DNA of 64,000 nt from Pirellulaceae bacterium (GTDB taxonomy: Bacteria > Planctomycetota > Planctomycetia > Pirellulales > Pirellulaceae), in contig JADYZV010000185.1 of assembly GCA_020852965.1 (NCBI GenBank), positions 89,273-153,272 on the forward strand, in the 5' to 3' direction. The notes beneath the pieces were generated by a model. That model was not told where the DNA came from. It saw only the letters and a list, made by a program, of their open reading frames with translations, and did not search any database. Below are positions 17,799 through 26,714 of the stretch, in pieces. The translations under genes were made by a program, and so were the position numbers. How positions within the stretch are numbered: the stretch's first letter is position 1; each line of letters starts with the position of its first letter.

Positions 17799-18554
17799 AT
17801 GCTGATCCGACCGTCTAGTTTCTTTCTTGTACTTGCCTATTTAACGATGACCGGCTCCAGTTGGGCCCAGGATTACTCGCCTAACCCCAAGGTGCCTGAT
17901 TCCATTGACAACATACGCGCTGCCGTCGATGACACGGGGCCGGGCTGGCGCTCGCTGGGCGAAAAGGACTTTACCCACGTCAACAGCGCACCGGACACCT
18001 GGACTTGGAAAGAGGGAGTGCTGCATTGCACGGGGCAGCCGGTGAGCGTGCTGAGAACTACGGAACAAGTCGCCAATTTTGAAATGGTCGTCGAATGGAT
18101 GCACGAAAAATCAGCCGGCAACTCAGGAGTCTTCGTGTGGTGTACTCCCAAATCGATCGAGCAGCTCACTCAAGCTGGTAAGCCTGGATTGCCCAAAGGG
18201 ATTGAAGTACAGATACTCGATCATGGCTATACGCAGTTGATCGAGAAGCAGGGAAAGTCGACAGCCTGGTTCGGCACCAATGGCGACGTATTTGCGGTAG
18301 GAATCAAGATGACTCCCTTTCCGCCACTTTCCCCTGATGGCTCGCGCAGTTTTCCGCGACAGCATCGAGCCAAGGGACATGGACACTGGAATCAGTACTA
18401 TATTCGCGCCATCAACGGCGAAGTGCGACTGTGGGTCAACGGCGAAGAAGTCTCCGGTGGGACCGCAATCGAGCCTGCGCATGGGTATCTGAGTTTGGAG
18501 AGTGAAGGGTCTCCGATTCAGTTTCGCAAGCTCCGCATTCGCGAATTGCCGTAA
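17799..18554 (+). CDS. Secreted DUF1080 (3-keto-disaccharide hydrolase) family protein
   Basis: A signal peptide (MLIRPSSFFLVLAYLTMTG, cleaved near SSWAQD) is followed by the single concanavalin-like DUF1080 fold. Family marks are GPGWRSLGEKDF, WKEGVLHCTG, EWMHEKSAGNSGVFVW, KGIEVQILD and GHWNQYYIRAINGEVRLWVN. DUF1080 proteins are very numerous in planctomycetes, and some hydrolyse 3-keto-glycosides outside the cytoplasm. The 251-residue length is normal for a single-domain member. It stands alone, 170 bp downstream of the cyclase-like gene, and no oxidoreductase partner is visible. Confidence 0.9.
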   Translation: MLIRPSSFFLVLAYLTMTGSSWAQDYSPNPKVPDSIDNIRAAVDDTGPGWRSLGEKDFTHVNSAPDTWTWKEGVLHCTGQPVSVLRTTEQVANFEMVVEWMHEKSAGNSGVFVWCTPKSIEQLTQAGKPGLPKGIEVQILDHGYTQLIEKQGKSTAWFGTNGDVFAVGIKMTPFPPLSPDGSRSFPRQHRAKGHGHWNQYYIRAINGEVRLWVNGEEVSGGTAIEPAHGYLSLESEGSPIQFRKLRIRELP

Positions 18555-18792
18555 GGTTGTATTGATGGGTCGGGTATGAGGCAAATTGTTTAACGACTAG
18601 ACGGAGTAGTCGGTGGATCATGAGTGTTGTCCACTACGGAGTGTGCAAGGGTGCGCCCGTAATTTGATCAGCGCGAGAGCAACGGCTGCGTAGGCGCAGT
18701 CAGGAGCGGAGTCGATCCCACCTGCCCAGGGCGCGGGTTCGAAAGAGAATGTGGACAGAGCGAGGTTGACATACGCATATGGAGGTAGCAGG

Positions 18793-18925
18793 TGGCTGCC
18801 GCAGGTGCCGCCGCCTGCGCAGGCCGCGACAGAGGGTTGGCAAGTGCTGTCGCGCGTCGGAGTTCACGTGTTGATTGGCTCGCCTCGCGGTTCGCGTCCT
18901 GCTGCGGCTCGGCGTCAAACGATTT
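18793..18925. repeat. Dispersed ~135-bp repeat, copy B
   Basis: This copy matches 8727-8862 in the same orientation (TGGCTGCCGCAGGTGCC, CGCCTGCGCAGGCCGCGA, CTGCTGCGGCTCGGCGT). The differences are scattered substitutions and small indels. The ORFs predicted over it (18668-18937) are low-complexity Ala/Arg translations and do not look coding. Confidence 0.75.
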
Positions 18926-18942
18926 CGAAGCAACCATCGTTT

Positions 18943-19174
18943 AACCCGGATTATTCATAACCCGCAGCGTCAGCAAGGACGTTTGAGTCAGAGTCGAAAA
19001 TTATAAGCATGAATTACCTTGGTTTTTCCCAACCCACTTGCAGTTGCGTCAAACGTCCTTGCTGACGCTGCGGGTTACGATTGCATAGCAGACTGTTTTT
19101 TGCTCGTATGACGTAATCCTATTCGCTATCATCGTTTACTTCGTTTTCTCGCAGACTCATGAATAATCCGGGTT
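18943..19174. repeat. Nested inverted-repeat element (MITE-like)
   Basis: An outer 16-bp pair, AACCCGGATTATTCAT at 18943-18958 and its reverse complement at 19159-19174, encloses a second perfect pair. The inner arms are about 29 nt (18958-18986 and 19049-19077) with core CGCAGCGTCAGCAAGGACGT. The whole element is 232 bp and noncoding. The rest of the 750-bp gap up to the next gene holds only short repeats. Confidence 0.8.
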
Positions 19175-19307
19175 TAACGCCTATCGGAATGGCTACTCGC
19201 AATGCAGTCTCAACCGGCTGCCGCACAAGCTATACTAGGTGGCGAAATGTACGACCAAATTTGAACTAAACAAAACAGACGAAACGTAAACCTACGGACA
19301 GTGCCTT

Positions 19308-20621
19308 ATGCAAAATTGTGCCAAGCGACGAAACAATGCCAATTATTTTACGCGAATTCAACTATTGTTCGCGTTACTGATGCTGTTCGTCTTACCTCGC
19401 CCCGCTTGGGCTCAAACCGCCGAACAGATTCCTTGGGACATGGGGCGATTGAGCCAAGCGCCTGACGTCGAGTGGATCGACCAAACCAGCCCGGTGCACT
19501 CGCTGTTCTATGTGGGCGAACCGTTTGAGGGAAAGCCAACGCAAGTTTTTGCTTACTATGCCAGCCCGAGTACGCTCGCGGATGACTCGGAGCAGACCGA
19601 TGAGGAATCTCAAGAAAAATACCCGGCGGTCGTATTGATCCACGGTGGCGGTGGAACGGCATTTCGTGAATGGGCTGAACTGTGGGCTGAGCGAGGCTAT
19701 GCGGCCATCGCGATGGATCTGGCTGGATCTCGTCCTATAGAAGGGACCAATCCGCATGAAGTGAAGAACAGAAGCCGCATCGATGGCGGTGGTCCGGGGC
19801 AGGGGGATGACGAGAAATTTGGCAGCATCGACAAGCCGCCCGGTGAACAATGGCCCTATCACGCTGTTGCCAACGCAATACTTGCCCACTCGCTGGTCGG
19901 AAGCTTTGATGAAGTGGACGCGGGGCGCACTGCGGTGACAGGCATCAGTTGGGGGGGCTACCTGACGTGCATCGTCGCCGGAGTTGACTCCCGTTTTAAA
20001 GCGGCGGTTCCCGTGTATGGCTGCGGCTTTTTGAATGAAAACAGTATTTGGCTGCCACGATTCGCGAGCATGACCGCCGAGCAGCGTCAGCGCTGGGTCG
20101 AGCTGTGGGATCCGTCGCAATACTTGCCTCGCGTGACGATGCCGATCCTGTTTGTCAATGGAACCAATGACTTCGCCTATCCGCTGGACAGCTACATGAA
20201 GTCGTTCGATGCGGTTCCCAATCAAGTGCCTGTCAATAAACAACTGTGTATCACGGTCAACATGCCACATGGTCATCCGCAGGGTTGGGCGCCCCAGGAG
20301 ATTGGGCTGTTCGTCGATCAGTACTTGAAGAATGGACGCCCGTTGCCACAAGTCGGCACACCGCAAGTGATTGACGGACAAGTCAGCGTGCCAGTGTTGG
20401 GTTCGACCGCAGTTGTTTCGGCGGAGTTGCACGCTACGCAGCAGACCGGCGAGATCAATCATCGCCAGTGGACGAGCACAACGGCATCAGTCGGCGGGGA
20501 TCAGGGTGCAGACCAAGTCATTGCGAAGGCGTTACCGACTGGCACGACCGCTTGGTTTGTAACCGTCCAAGACGACCGCGGTGCCGTGGTCAGTACGCGG
20601 GTCGAGTTTGCTTTAAAGTAG
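19308..20621 (+). CDS. Secreted alpha/beta hydrolase (acetylxylan esterase / dienelactone hydrolase-like)
   Basis: The 437-residue protein has an N-terminal signal peptide (IQLLFALLMLFVLPRPAWAQ). Its hydrolase core carries an oxyanion-hole segment, VVLIHGGGGTAFREW, a nucleophile elbow, GISWGGYL, with Ser near residue 212, the acid in FVNGTNDFAYP near 286, and the His in NMPHGHPQGW near 321. The triad is therefore complete. The last 90 residues form a beta-rich C-terminal domain (VIDGQVSVPVLGSTAVVSAE). It belongs with polysaccharide-degrading or peptidase-like esterases exported by planctomycetes. The substrate is unknown. It is related in fold, but not close in sequence, to the hydrolase at the left edge. 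Confidence 0.87.
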   Translation: MQNCAKRRNNANYFTRIQLLFALLMLFVLPRPAWAQTAEQIPWDMGRLSQAPDVEWIDQTSPVHSLFYVGEPFEGKPTQVFAYYASPSTLADDSEQTDEESQEKYPAVVLIHGGGGTAFREWAELWAERGYAAIAMDLAGSRPIEGTNPHEVKNRSRIDGGGPGQGDDEKFGSIDKPPGEQWPYHAVANAILAHSLVGSFDEVDAGRTAVTGISWGGYLTCIVAGVDSRFKAAVPVYGCGFLNENSIWLPRFASMTAEQRQRWVELWDPSQYLPRVTMPILFVNGTNDFAYPLDSYMKSFDAVPNQVPVNKQLCITVNMPHGHPQGWAPQEIGLFVDQYLKNGRPLPQVGTPQVIDGQVSVPVLGSTAVVSAELHATQQTGEINHRQWTSTTASVGGDQGADQVIAKALPTGTTAWFVTVQDDRGAVVSTRVEFALK

Positions 20622-20710
20622 CACGGCGGTCCCCGCAGTGAGTATGCAATCGTATACACGAGCACGAGTGGGATGGTTGGCGAGGCTTGCAAGAACAGCG
20701 TTGCAGTTCA

Positions 20711-20810
20711 TCGGTGGAGATCACCGAGCTACGATAAAACAAATATAATTCGGTGGGGACCACCGAGCTACGATAAAACAAATAGAATTCGGTGGGGGCC
20801 ACCGAGCTAC
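20711..20810. repeat. Three tandem TCGGTGG..CCACCGA hairpin repeats
   Basis: Units begin at 20711, 20750 and 20789 with a period of 39 bp. Each reads TCGGTGG (spacer) CCACCGAGCTAC followed by GATAAAACAAATA. The first unit has AGATCACC in place of GGACCACC. The last unit runs into the mutM stop codon, so the repeat supplies its TAG. They are minus-strand copies of the GTAGCTCGGTGG family also found at 44694. Confidence 0.88.
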
Positions 20811-21643
20811 TTTGTGGGCTGACAGCGCGGACAGAAAAAAGTGGAGCGTTGGGCTTGGACCATGCGCTCGATAACTCCTTTTTGGCAGGTAGAGCAGGGG
20901 AGGCCAGCGCGGTCATAGACCAAGTGGCAATTCTGATAGCTGCCTGGATCGTTGAGCGTGTTGCGGTAGGTCCCATCTTTCAATGTGGAACCTTCGTGCG
21001 CGATGGCATCGAGCAGAATGGCTTGCATGGCTGCATGCAGCGTGGCGACTTTCGAGCGACTGAGCCGCGCGGCGGGGAGTTGCGGATGGATGCGGGCCAC
21101 ATGGAGCATTTCCGAAGCATAAAGATTGCCCACGCCGGCGACCAACTTCTGGCCTAACAAGGCGACTTTTACTGCTCGCTGAGTAGCAGCAAGCCGCTGT
21201 GAGAATTCTGGTAGGCTAATGGCCAGTGCATCGGGGCCCAAACGTCCATCGATGATGCGCGCCGCGATGTCCTGTTGTTTTAGCAATTCGACCGTGCCCA
21301 GACCGCGTCGATCCCAGAATTGCAAGCGCAGTGCGGGAGAACCTGTGAAGTCGATTTGTAAGCGAACATGCTCGGGGTCTGGCGGAAGCTCTATGGCTAC
21401 CAGCCCAGTCATCTTGGGTTGCAAGACCAAGGCCCACTCGCAGGTATGCAGCAATACGCGTTTGCCCAATCTCGAGATTTGCGTCACCTCTTCGCCTTGT
21501 AGTCTACGAGCGATGACGGACACACCAGGTTTCATGGCGATAGGGCGATAGCGACAGGCGGGTTTGCTGACCGACTCAATCGTGCGTCCGACGATTTGAG
21601 CAATGCCGCGGCACATGGTTTCGACTTCAGGTAATTCAGGCAT
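20807..21643 (-). CDS. mutM: Formamidopyrimidine-DNA glycosylase
   Basis: This bifunctional base-excision repair enzyme removes 8-oxoguanine and FapyG from DNA and nicks the abasic site. The start is at MPELPEVETMCRGI, internal to the ORF-track entry, because Pro2 and Glu3 are the catalytic N-terminus. Also present are the beta-hairpin Lys (LVLQPKMTGL), the H2TH region (GQKLVAGVGNLYASEMLH) and the C-terminal zinc finger (CHLVYDRAGLPCSTCQ, then RSTFFCPRCQ). At 278 residues it has the family length. Its first codons overlap the end of the upstream AI-2E-family gene by 8 bp, so the two are translationally coupled. The first 55 residues of the longer ORF are out-of-frame translation of that gene. 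Confidence 0.95.
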   Translation of the reverse strand: MPELPEVETMCRGIAQIVGRTIESVSKPACRYRPIAMKPGVSVIARRLQGEEVTQISRLGKRVLLHTCEWALVLQPKMTGLVAIELPPDPEHVRLQIDFTGSPALRLQFWDRRGLGTVELLKQQDIAARIIDGRLGPDALAISLPEFSQRLAATQRAVKVALLGQKLVAGVGNLYASEMLHVARIHPQLPAARLSRSKVATLHAAMQAILLDAIAHEGSTLKDGTYRNTLNDPGSYQNCHLVYDRAGLPCSTCQKGVIERMVQAQRSTFFCPRCQPTK

Positions 21644-23219
21644 CGGGCGCGTCGCTCTCGGGCGTGGTCGATGCTTGGGATGCTGCCGCGTCGTGCTTCG
21701 TGATTGAATGGCTAGCGGCGTGGTTGGTCGTAGCGGGGTGGCGAGTGGTGCTCGGAGAGTGCGCATCGCCGGGCGCTGAAGTTGCAGCCGCAAGTGGGCT
21801 GGTTGCATTTTCTGATGAGTTGGTACCGAGAACGTAGTCGTGTTGCTCGAAGTGTAGGAGCTCGCGCTGCAGGATACTGAGCAGCGTCTGTAGCATGGCT
21901 ACCACCATCGGTCCGACGACAATGCCGATCGGTCCCAGGGCTTGTACGCCTCCCAACACGCTAAGCAGCGCAAGCAGTGGATGCAATTGTGATTGCCCAT
22001 GCAGCACAACCGCTTTCACCACGTTGTCGATGGTGCCAACCACCAGCACGCCCCACGCGGCCAACAAGCCAGCCGCCCAAACGTGATCGTTGAGAGCTAG
22101 ATAGATCGCAACTGGAACCCAGATAATGGCTGGCCCCACGAATGGAACCATAGCAAAGGCAGTGGTGAGCATAATCAGCAGCGACAAATACTCCATGCCG
22201 GCGAAGTAGAAGCCGACACCGGCGGTTAGACCTTGTGCGACTGCAGAAAGGACTGTGGCTAGCACCACGGCGCGACTAATTCGATCAAACTCGAGCAGTA
22301 GCTCTTGTTCGTAGGAGTCGTCGAGCGGACTGAGGTGCATGATGTTCTTAATCATGGCTGGTCCGTCGACTAGAAAGAAAAATGTAGTGACGACTAGAAT
22401 GACGCTCCCGAAGATCAGCTTGGCGATAAACGTACCCGTGGCACCAGTCAGCGAAAGCAGGCGTGGGCGGACGAATGCAACAGCGTCTTTGACCCAAGAA
22501 TTGATCTTCTCTTTGGTGGGATTGACCGTATCGCGTGCGAAGGCGGTCAGTGAGCCCCCCAGTAACGCGGTTCTCAGTGAGCTGTATTTCGACTTGAGAT
22601 CGACGGCCAATTTGGCCGCACCAAACTCTTCATCGCTTGGCTCGCCAACTTGTTGGGACAGTTCGATCAATTCGTCGAGCTGCGAATCGTAAATCGTATC
22701 GGACTGCTCCTGTACGGATAGTTTCAGATTGACTAGTGTCTGTGTGGTGCGTTTGCCGATCCGGCGCAGGTTGGCGTTCTCTTCGCTTACGACTGAATCG
22801 GAGGTGTTGGCAATGATTTCGTCGAGTTCTTCACTGACCAAGCGCAGTTCGTCATGATAGCTGGGCATCTCGAGGCCCAGTGAGGCGCGGAGTTGGCTGA
22901 TACGCAGGGCCACCGTCTGGGCATCGAACTGCTCGATCAGCCTCAATCCCTGCACGGCAGAGGCGGTCCCCACAGCAGCCATTGGCAGCAACATCGTGAG
23001 CATGATCAGCAGAGTGGTGAGTCCCGCCGCCACACGTGGTCGCTGGCCCGTTTTCTCCAAGACCCAGCGGTGCAGTGGGCGAAATACAACTACCAACACG
23101 GCAGCCAGAAAGACCGGGATGAAGAAACCAAACAGGACTTTGTAGAACAGCAGTCCAATGATAACGATGATCGCGATGAGGACGGCGAAGGAGACGAGGC
23201 GAGACATAGAGAGCTGCAC
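21636..23219 (-). CDS. AI-2E family transporter (PerM/YdiK-like permease)
   Basis: The 527-residue multi-pass membrane protein has the AI-2E/PerM layout. N-terminal helices are VLIAIIVIIGLLFYKVLFGFF and PVFLAAVLVVVF, then a long soluble segment predicted to be helical (about residues 80-240), then five helices. These include LIFGSVILVVTTFFFLVDG and a late GGVQALGPIGIVVGPMVVAML, the conserved GxxxGPxxxAxL region. The C-terminal 60 residues are a His/Ser/Thr/Ala tail that looks disordered. Family members export small molecules or act as Na+/H+ antiporters. The substrate here is unknown. The 3' end overlaps mutM. Confidence 0.88.
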   Translation of the reverse strand: MQLSMSRLVSFAVLIAIIVIIGLLFYKVLFGFFIPVFLAAVLVVVFRPLHRWVLEKTGQRPRVAAGLTTLLIMLTMLLPMAAVGTASAVQGLRLIEQFDAQTVALRISQLRASLGLEMPSYHDELRLVSEELDEIIANTSDSVVSEENANLRRIGKRTTQTLVNLKLSVQEQSDTIYDSQLDELIELSQQVGEPSDEEFGAAKLAVDLKSKYSSLRTALLGGSLTAFARDTVNPTKEKINSWVKDAVAFVRPRLLSLTGATGTFIAKLIFGSVILVVTTFFFLVDGPAMIKNIMHLSPLDDSYEQELLLEFDRISRAVVLATVLSAVAQGLTAGVGFYFAGMEYLSLLIMLTTAFAMVPFVGPAIIWVPVAIYLALNDHVWAAGLLAAWGVLVVGTIDNVVKAVVLHGQSQLHPLLALLSVLGGVQALGPIGIVVGPMVVAMLQTLLSILQRELLHFEQHDYVLGTNSSENATSPLAAATSAPGDAHSPSTTRHPATTNHAASHSITKHDAAASQASTTPESDAPDA

Positions 23220-23486
23220 GTAGAGTTGAGGGTAAACGACGAACTGAATTAGCCGAAATTGGGAGGCACCATTGTAGGATAAAATGGGCGTAGCGAGTAA
23301 GGGAACGTTCGCCCCCCCTCCGAACCCAGCAGGCTGGGGAGTAAACTAGCCATGACTCAGAAATCTGTAGCTACCGTCACCAGACGGTGGAATTGGAGCC
23401 GACAATCGCTTGGCAACGGTAGTTACAGACCAGCGGTAGCTACAGGCATTATCCATACGTACTCGAAAACACACTGAACTGAACCC
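23220..23486. other. Divergent gap with GTAGCTACCGTC repeats
   Basis: Between the AI-2E gene and ftsY lie copies of the GTAGCTACCGTCACCAGACG family near 23362 and a related CGGTAGCTACAG near 23432. The divergent promoters must be here, but I could not pick them out. Confidence 0.5.
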
Positions 23487-24515
23487 ATGGCATTTTGGAA
23501 TAAGAAGAAGTCTGACAGCGATTCATCCGACGCAGCAGCTCCCACGGAGTCCCAAGGGGGCGCCGAGCAAGCGGGCGCGAAGGCATCTGGTGGAGGACTG
23601 TTGGGAAAATTCAAGTCTGGTTTGGCCAAGACGAGTCGCGCACTAAATACCGACATTCGCGACTTATGGAAAAGCCAAGGAGAGTTGGTCGATGAAGATT
23701 TCCTGAAGAAGCTGTTTGCCATATTGGTCAAGAGCGACATGGGTGGCGACATGGCGCGGCAGATTCGCGATCGCATCGGCGTCGACTTTCGCGCGAGAAA
23801 GGTCGAGCTCGACGAGGTGCTGGAGATCATCGCCCAAGAGATCCAGGAATCGTTACAACAGGGTGGGACAGCAATCCGCTTTGCTGCAGCCGGGCCGACA
23901 GTAATTTTGGTCGTGGGCGTCAACGGTTCGGGCAAGACCACGTCGATCGCCAAATTGGCATATCGCTATACGAAGCAAGGCAAACGAGTTTTGTTGGGAG
24001 CCGGCGATACCTTTCGCGCCGCTGCCGTCGAACAGTTGACGATTTGGTCGCAGCGAATCGGCTGCGATATTGTGACCGCCAAGCAGGGTACCGACCCAGC
24101 CTCGGTCGCTTTTCAAGCCACGAAGCGAGCATGCGATGAGAACTATGACATATGCATTTTGGATACCGCCGGGCGACTGCAGACGCAAAGCAATCTGATG
24201 CAGGAACTCGACAAGATTCGACGCGTGATCGCCAAGCACATTCCCGAAGCACCGCACGAAGTGTTGTTGGTACTCGATGCCACTGCTGGGCAGAATGCAA
24301 TCAGTCAAGCGCGAGGCTTCTCGGACGCAGCGGGCTGCTCGGGAATTGTCCTAGCCAAAATTGATGGGTCAGCCAAAGGGGGTGTCATTGTTCCCATTCG
24401 CCAGCAATTCGATTTGCCAGTCAAGTTGGTAGGGTTAGGTGAGCAATTGGAGGATATGGCTGAATTCGATGCGGAGTTGTTTGCGAAGGCGCTGTTTGAC
24501 GACTATCGCCGTTAG
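23487..24515 (+). CDS. ftsY: Signal recognition particle receptor FtsY
   Basis: This SRP-receptor GTPase docks ribosome-SRP complexes at the inner membrane. After a short acidic N-terminal stretch of about 40 residues the NG domain is complete. The N-domain helices include KTSRALNTDIRDLWK. The GTPase motifs are G1 GVNGSGKTTSIAKLA, the DTFRAAAVEQL box, G3 DTAGRLQT and G4-like LAKIDGSAKGG. The closing motif is LPVKLVGLGEQLEDMAEFD. Where FtsY usually has TKLDGTAKGG this protein has AKIDGSAKGG, a conservative change. The 342-residue length fits FtsY without a long A domain. Start ATG at 23487. Confidence 0.96.
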   Translation: MAFWNKKKSDSDSSDAAAPTESQGGAEQAGAKASGGGLLGKFKSGLAKTSRALNTDIRDLWKSQGELVDEDFLKKLFAILVKSDMGGDMARQIRDRIGVDFRARKVELDEVLEIIAQEIQESLQQGGTAIRFAAAGPTVILVVGVNGSGKTTSIAKLAYRYTKQGKRVLLGAGDTFRAAAVEQLTIWSQRIGCDIVTAKQGTDPASVAFQATKRACDENYDICILDTAGRLQTQSNLMQELDKIRRVIAKHIPEAPHEVLLVLDATAGQNAISQARGFSDAAGCSGIVLAKIDGSAKGGVIVPIRQQFDLPVKLVGLGEQLEDMAEFDAELFAKALFDDYRR

Positions 24516-24966
24516 GGTGTTGTCAAAGTGCTAAACGAATCGTGGTGGGGTTAAGGCTGAGCATCGCTCTGGTGCTCTACCCACATTTCAATTGAGGGCA
24601 GTGGACGAAGCCTGCGGTCCGATTGAATCGTTAACCATTTGGGACTCGTAACCTCGTCCACGACAACCAACCCCAGAATCGAATAGGGTTGAAGTACCAG
24701 CACCTTTGTCACAGTCGTCATGGCTTATCTATTCCACAGCTTCTGCTTAGCCTGGACAAAGCATTGTAAAAGAAAACACACGAATTTGTCTGGCATTTGT
24801 ATTCGATAACTAGCATTGGAAACGCATGCATGGATGGGGTCGTTTCTTGGCGCATAGGATTATCGAATCTTCCAAATTCGGTGTGGCGGTCTTAGCTCCG
24901 AGTCCCATCGCGCGACCCAACCTGGGTCGTTGACAAGGGTTTCGAAGTTTTTCAAGGATGAATAAA
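24516..24966. other. Intergenic region between ftsY and the porin gene
   Basis: This 450-bp gap holds one degenerate copy of the GTGGACGAG...CTCGTCCAC repeat family (about 24600-24664). The remainder is A+T-richer sequence upstream of the porin gene and probably includes its promoter and leader. I found no RNA gene or small ORF with support. Confidence 0.5.
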
Positions 24967-26343
24967 ATGAAGATCACTAAGTGGGCGCTCTCTGCAGCGA
25001 TCGCTGCGACGTGCATCGGTGCGTCGGCTTTCGCAGAGGGGCCAATTCAAAATGTTAGCACAGACTATAGCTACTATGCTCAGTCGCCGGCACCGGTAAC
25101 CTCTGGAGTTGCCAATCGCGAACAGTATTCTGCGGTAATACCTGCAGCATGCGCTTGTGGCGACTCGCCAGTGAGCAATTGTGACGATGCCTTTGGGAGC
25201 GTCGGCTGCGATGGCAGCGTGCTTGCCTGTGACGGCAATGGTTGTGATGGGGCATGTGGAGCTGGTGCAGCACCTTGGACGCTTTTCTCAAAGCCGGTCG
25301 CTGGTTTCACGGTCGGGGGCTGGACCAACGTGGGCTACCATACCGCCAATAACGCCGGCTTGGGGCTGCTGAATAATGGCGTTCCAGCCAACTTCAATAA
25401 CTATGCGGACCATGTGCAACTACAACAACAATGGTTGTACGCTGAAAAAGTTGCCGACGGCAGCAACGGCTTGGGGTTCGGCGGTCGCATCGATTACTTG
25501 TACGGTACGGATGGGCCCGACACTCAGGCCTTCGGTATCCCCAACAATCACTGGGATAACAGTTGGGACCATGGAGGCGCCTATGGTCACGCCATACCAC
25601 AACTCTATGCTGAAGCAGCTTATGGCAAGTTATCCGTGAAGGCGGGACATTTCTTCACGATTATTGGCCACGAAACCGTGGCCGCGACGGGCAACTTCTT
25701 CTACAGCCGCCAGTTCACGATGTACAACGCGGAACCGTTTACGCATACTGGTGCACTGACGCAGTACAAACTGAATGACGACACCACCATGTGGAATGGA
25801 TATGTCACAGGTTTTGATAGTGGTTTCGAGGACAATGGTGATGCCTACATCGGCGGCTTCTCGCGCAAGCTGAGCGATCGCTCGAACTTGATCTATACCA
25901 ATGCATGGGGACGCTTTAATGACAAGCTGATGATCAATGGCAATCATGTTGCCGAGCGCGGTCAACTCCACAGCATGGTCTTCAGCTACGCAGTAACGGA
26001 CAAGTTGAATTACATCAACCAAAACGACTATATGTACACGGAGGATGCAGCGGGCACCAGTGTTCGCAATACGTTTAGCTCGATCCACTATCTGTTGTAC
26101 AACGTCAACGACTGCGTTGCATTGGGAAGTCGATCGGAATGGTTCAACTTCTCTAGTGGACTTCAGAACATTCACAATTCGGACATCTTGAACCAAACAT
26201 TTGGTGTCAACTACCGCCACAACGCCAACCTGGTCTTCCGGCCCGAAGTGCGTTGGGTGTGGGACAAGGACACCGTGGGTGTGAATGAGAACGGCAAGTC
26301 GAGCCAGGCCTTCTTCGGTACCGACATGGTCATGACCTTCTAA
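24967..26343 (+). CDS. OmpL-like outer-membrane beta-barrel porin with Cys-rich N-terminal segment
   Basis: The start is taken at ATG 24967, because AAGGA lies 8 nt before it; the ORF track uses ATG 24958, which overlaps that AAGGA. A signal peptide (KWALSAAIAATCIGASAFA) is followed by a segment with seven Cys in about 37 residues (ACACGD, SNCDD, GCDGS, ACDGNGCDGACG). A beta-barrel then carries alternating aromatic and polar strands (GFTVGGWTNVGYHT, VQLQQQWLYAEK, GFGGRIDYLYGTD, YGKLSVKAGHFF, NLVFRPEVRWVWDKD). It ends in AFFGTDMVMTF, with the terminal Phe expected by BAM. It looks like the planctomycete OmpL-like porin family. The Cys-rich linker is unusual and could form disulfides or bind metal. 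A terminator follows. Confidence 0.88.
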   Translation: MKITKWALSAAIAATCIGASAFAEGPIQNVSTDYSYYAQSPAPVTSGVANREQYSAVIPAACACGDSPVSNCDDAFGSVGCDGSVLACDGNGCDGACGAGAAPWTLFSKPVAGFTVGGWTNVGYHTANNAGLGLLNNGVPANFNNYADHVQLQQQWLYAEKVADGSNGLGFGGRIDYLYGTDGPDTQAFGIPNNHWDNSWDHGGAYGHAIPQLYAEAAYGKLSVKAGHFFTIIGHETVAATGNFFYSRQFTMYNAEPFTHTGALTQYKLNDDTTMWNGYVTGFDSGFEDNGDAYIGGFSRKLSDRSNLIYTNAWGRFNDKLMINGNHVAERGQLHSMVFSYAVTDKLNYINQNDYMYTEDAAGTSVRNTFSSIHYLLYNVNDCVALGSRSEWFNFSSGLQNIHNSDILNQTFGVNYRHNANLVFRPEVRWVWDKDTVGVNENGKSSQAFFGTDMVMTF

Positions 26344-26385
26344 GAGCTAGACCAGTTGTTCAAACAAGATCGCCACACCACCATC

Positions 26386-26421
26386 ACGGCCAGCAAGCTC
26401 TCGTTTGCTGGCCGTTTTTTC
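26386..26421 (+). terminator. Intrinsic terminator after porin gene
   Basis: ACGGCCAGCAA at 26386-26396 pairs perfectly with TTGCTGGCCGT at 26405-26415 around an 8-nt loop and runs into TTTTTTCG. It lies 43 bp after the porin stop. Confidence 0.92.
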
Positions 26422-26714
26422 GTTTCTGCACAAATACGTGCATATTTAGCGTCTCACCGGTGGGGCACAGCGAGCTAGTAGGCAGTTATGCCTAACGAAC
26501 AGGCAGCCACGCGAACAATACGTGCATTTTCGAGTATTGTCGACGCGATCGCTATAAAAACCATAAATTCTTGTAGGTGTAAACCAAGCCTTTGCGAGCA
26601 CTCCTTAGTTGTAAACCAGGCCTTTGAAACGACTTACACCTTCATATCACCGACACTTATACACCCACAGGTACAATAACTGCTTTTGAATTTACCCAAT
26701 CGAGCTGCTTAAGT
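26422..26714. other. Intergenic, no gene seen
   Basis: The stretch holds a partial CACCGGTGGGG repeat near 26455 and two similar phrases, TGTAAACCAAGCCTTTG near 26578 and TGTAAACCAGGCCTTTG near 26609. The second pair is an 18-nt direct repeat 31 bp apart. It may be part of the regulatory region of the candidate RNA that follows. Confidence 0.45.

Noticed and set aside
18735-18760. tRNA T-loop-like GGTTCGAAAG
   Set aside because: There is no matching acceptor stem or anticodon arm around it.
18668-18937. ORFs over the dispersed repeat
   Set aside because: They are low-complexity Ala/Arg translations of a repeat. The copy at 8727 does not preserve the frame.
19392-20462. 356-residue minus-strand ORF
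   Set aside because: It is antisense to the secreted hydrolase with a complete catalytic triad.
21644-21808. 55-residue N-terminal extension of MutM in the track
   Set aside because: MutM must begin Met-Pro-Glu after Met removal. The extra residues are an out-of-frame reading of the AI-2E gene.
25630-26220. 196-residue minus-strand ORF
   Set aside because: It is antisense to the porin gene. Its translation only mirrors the beta-strand periodicity.
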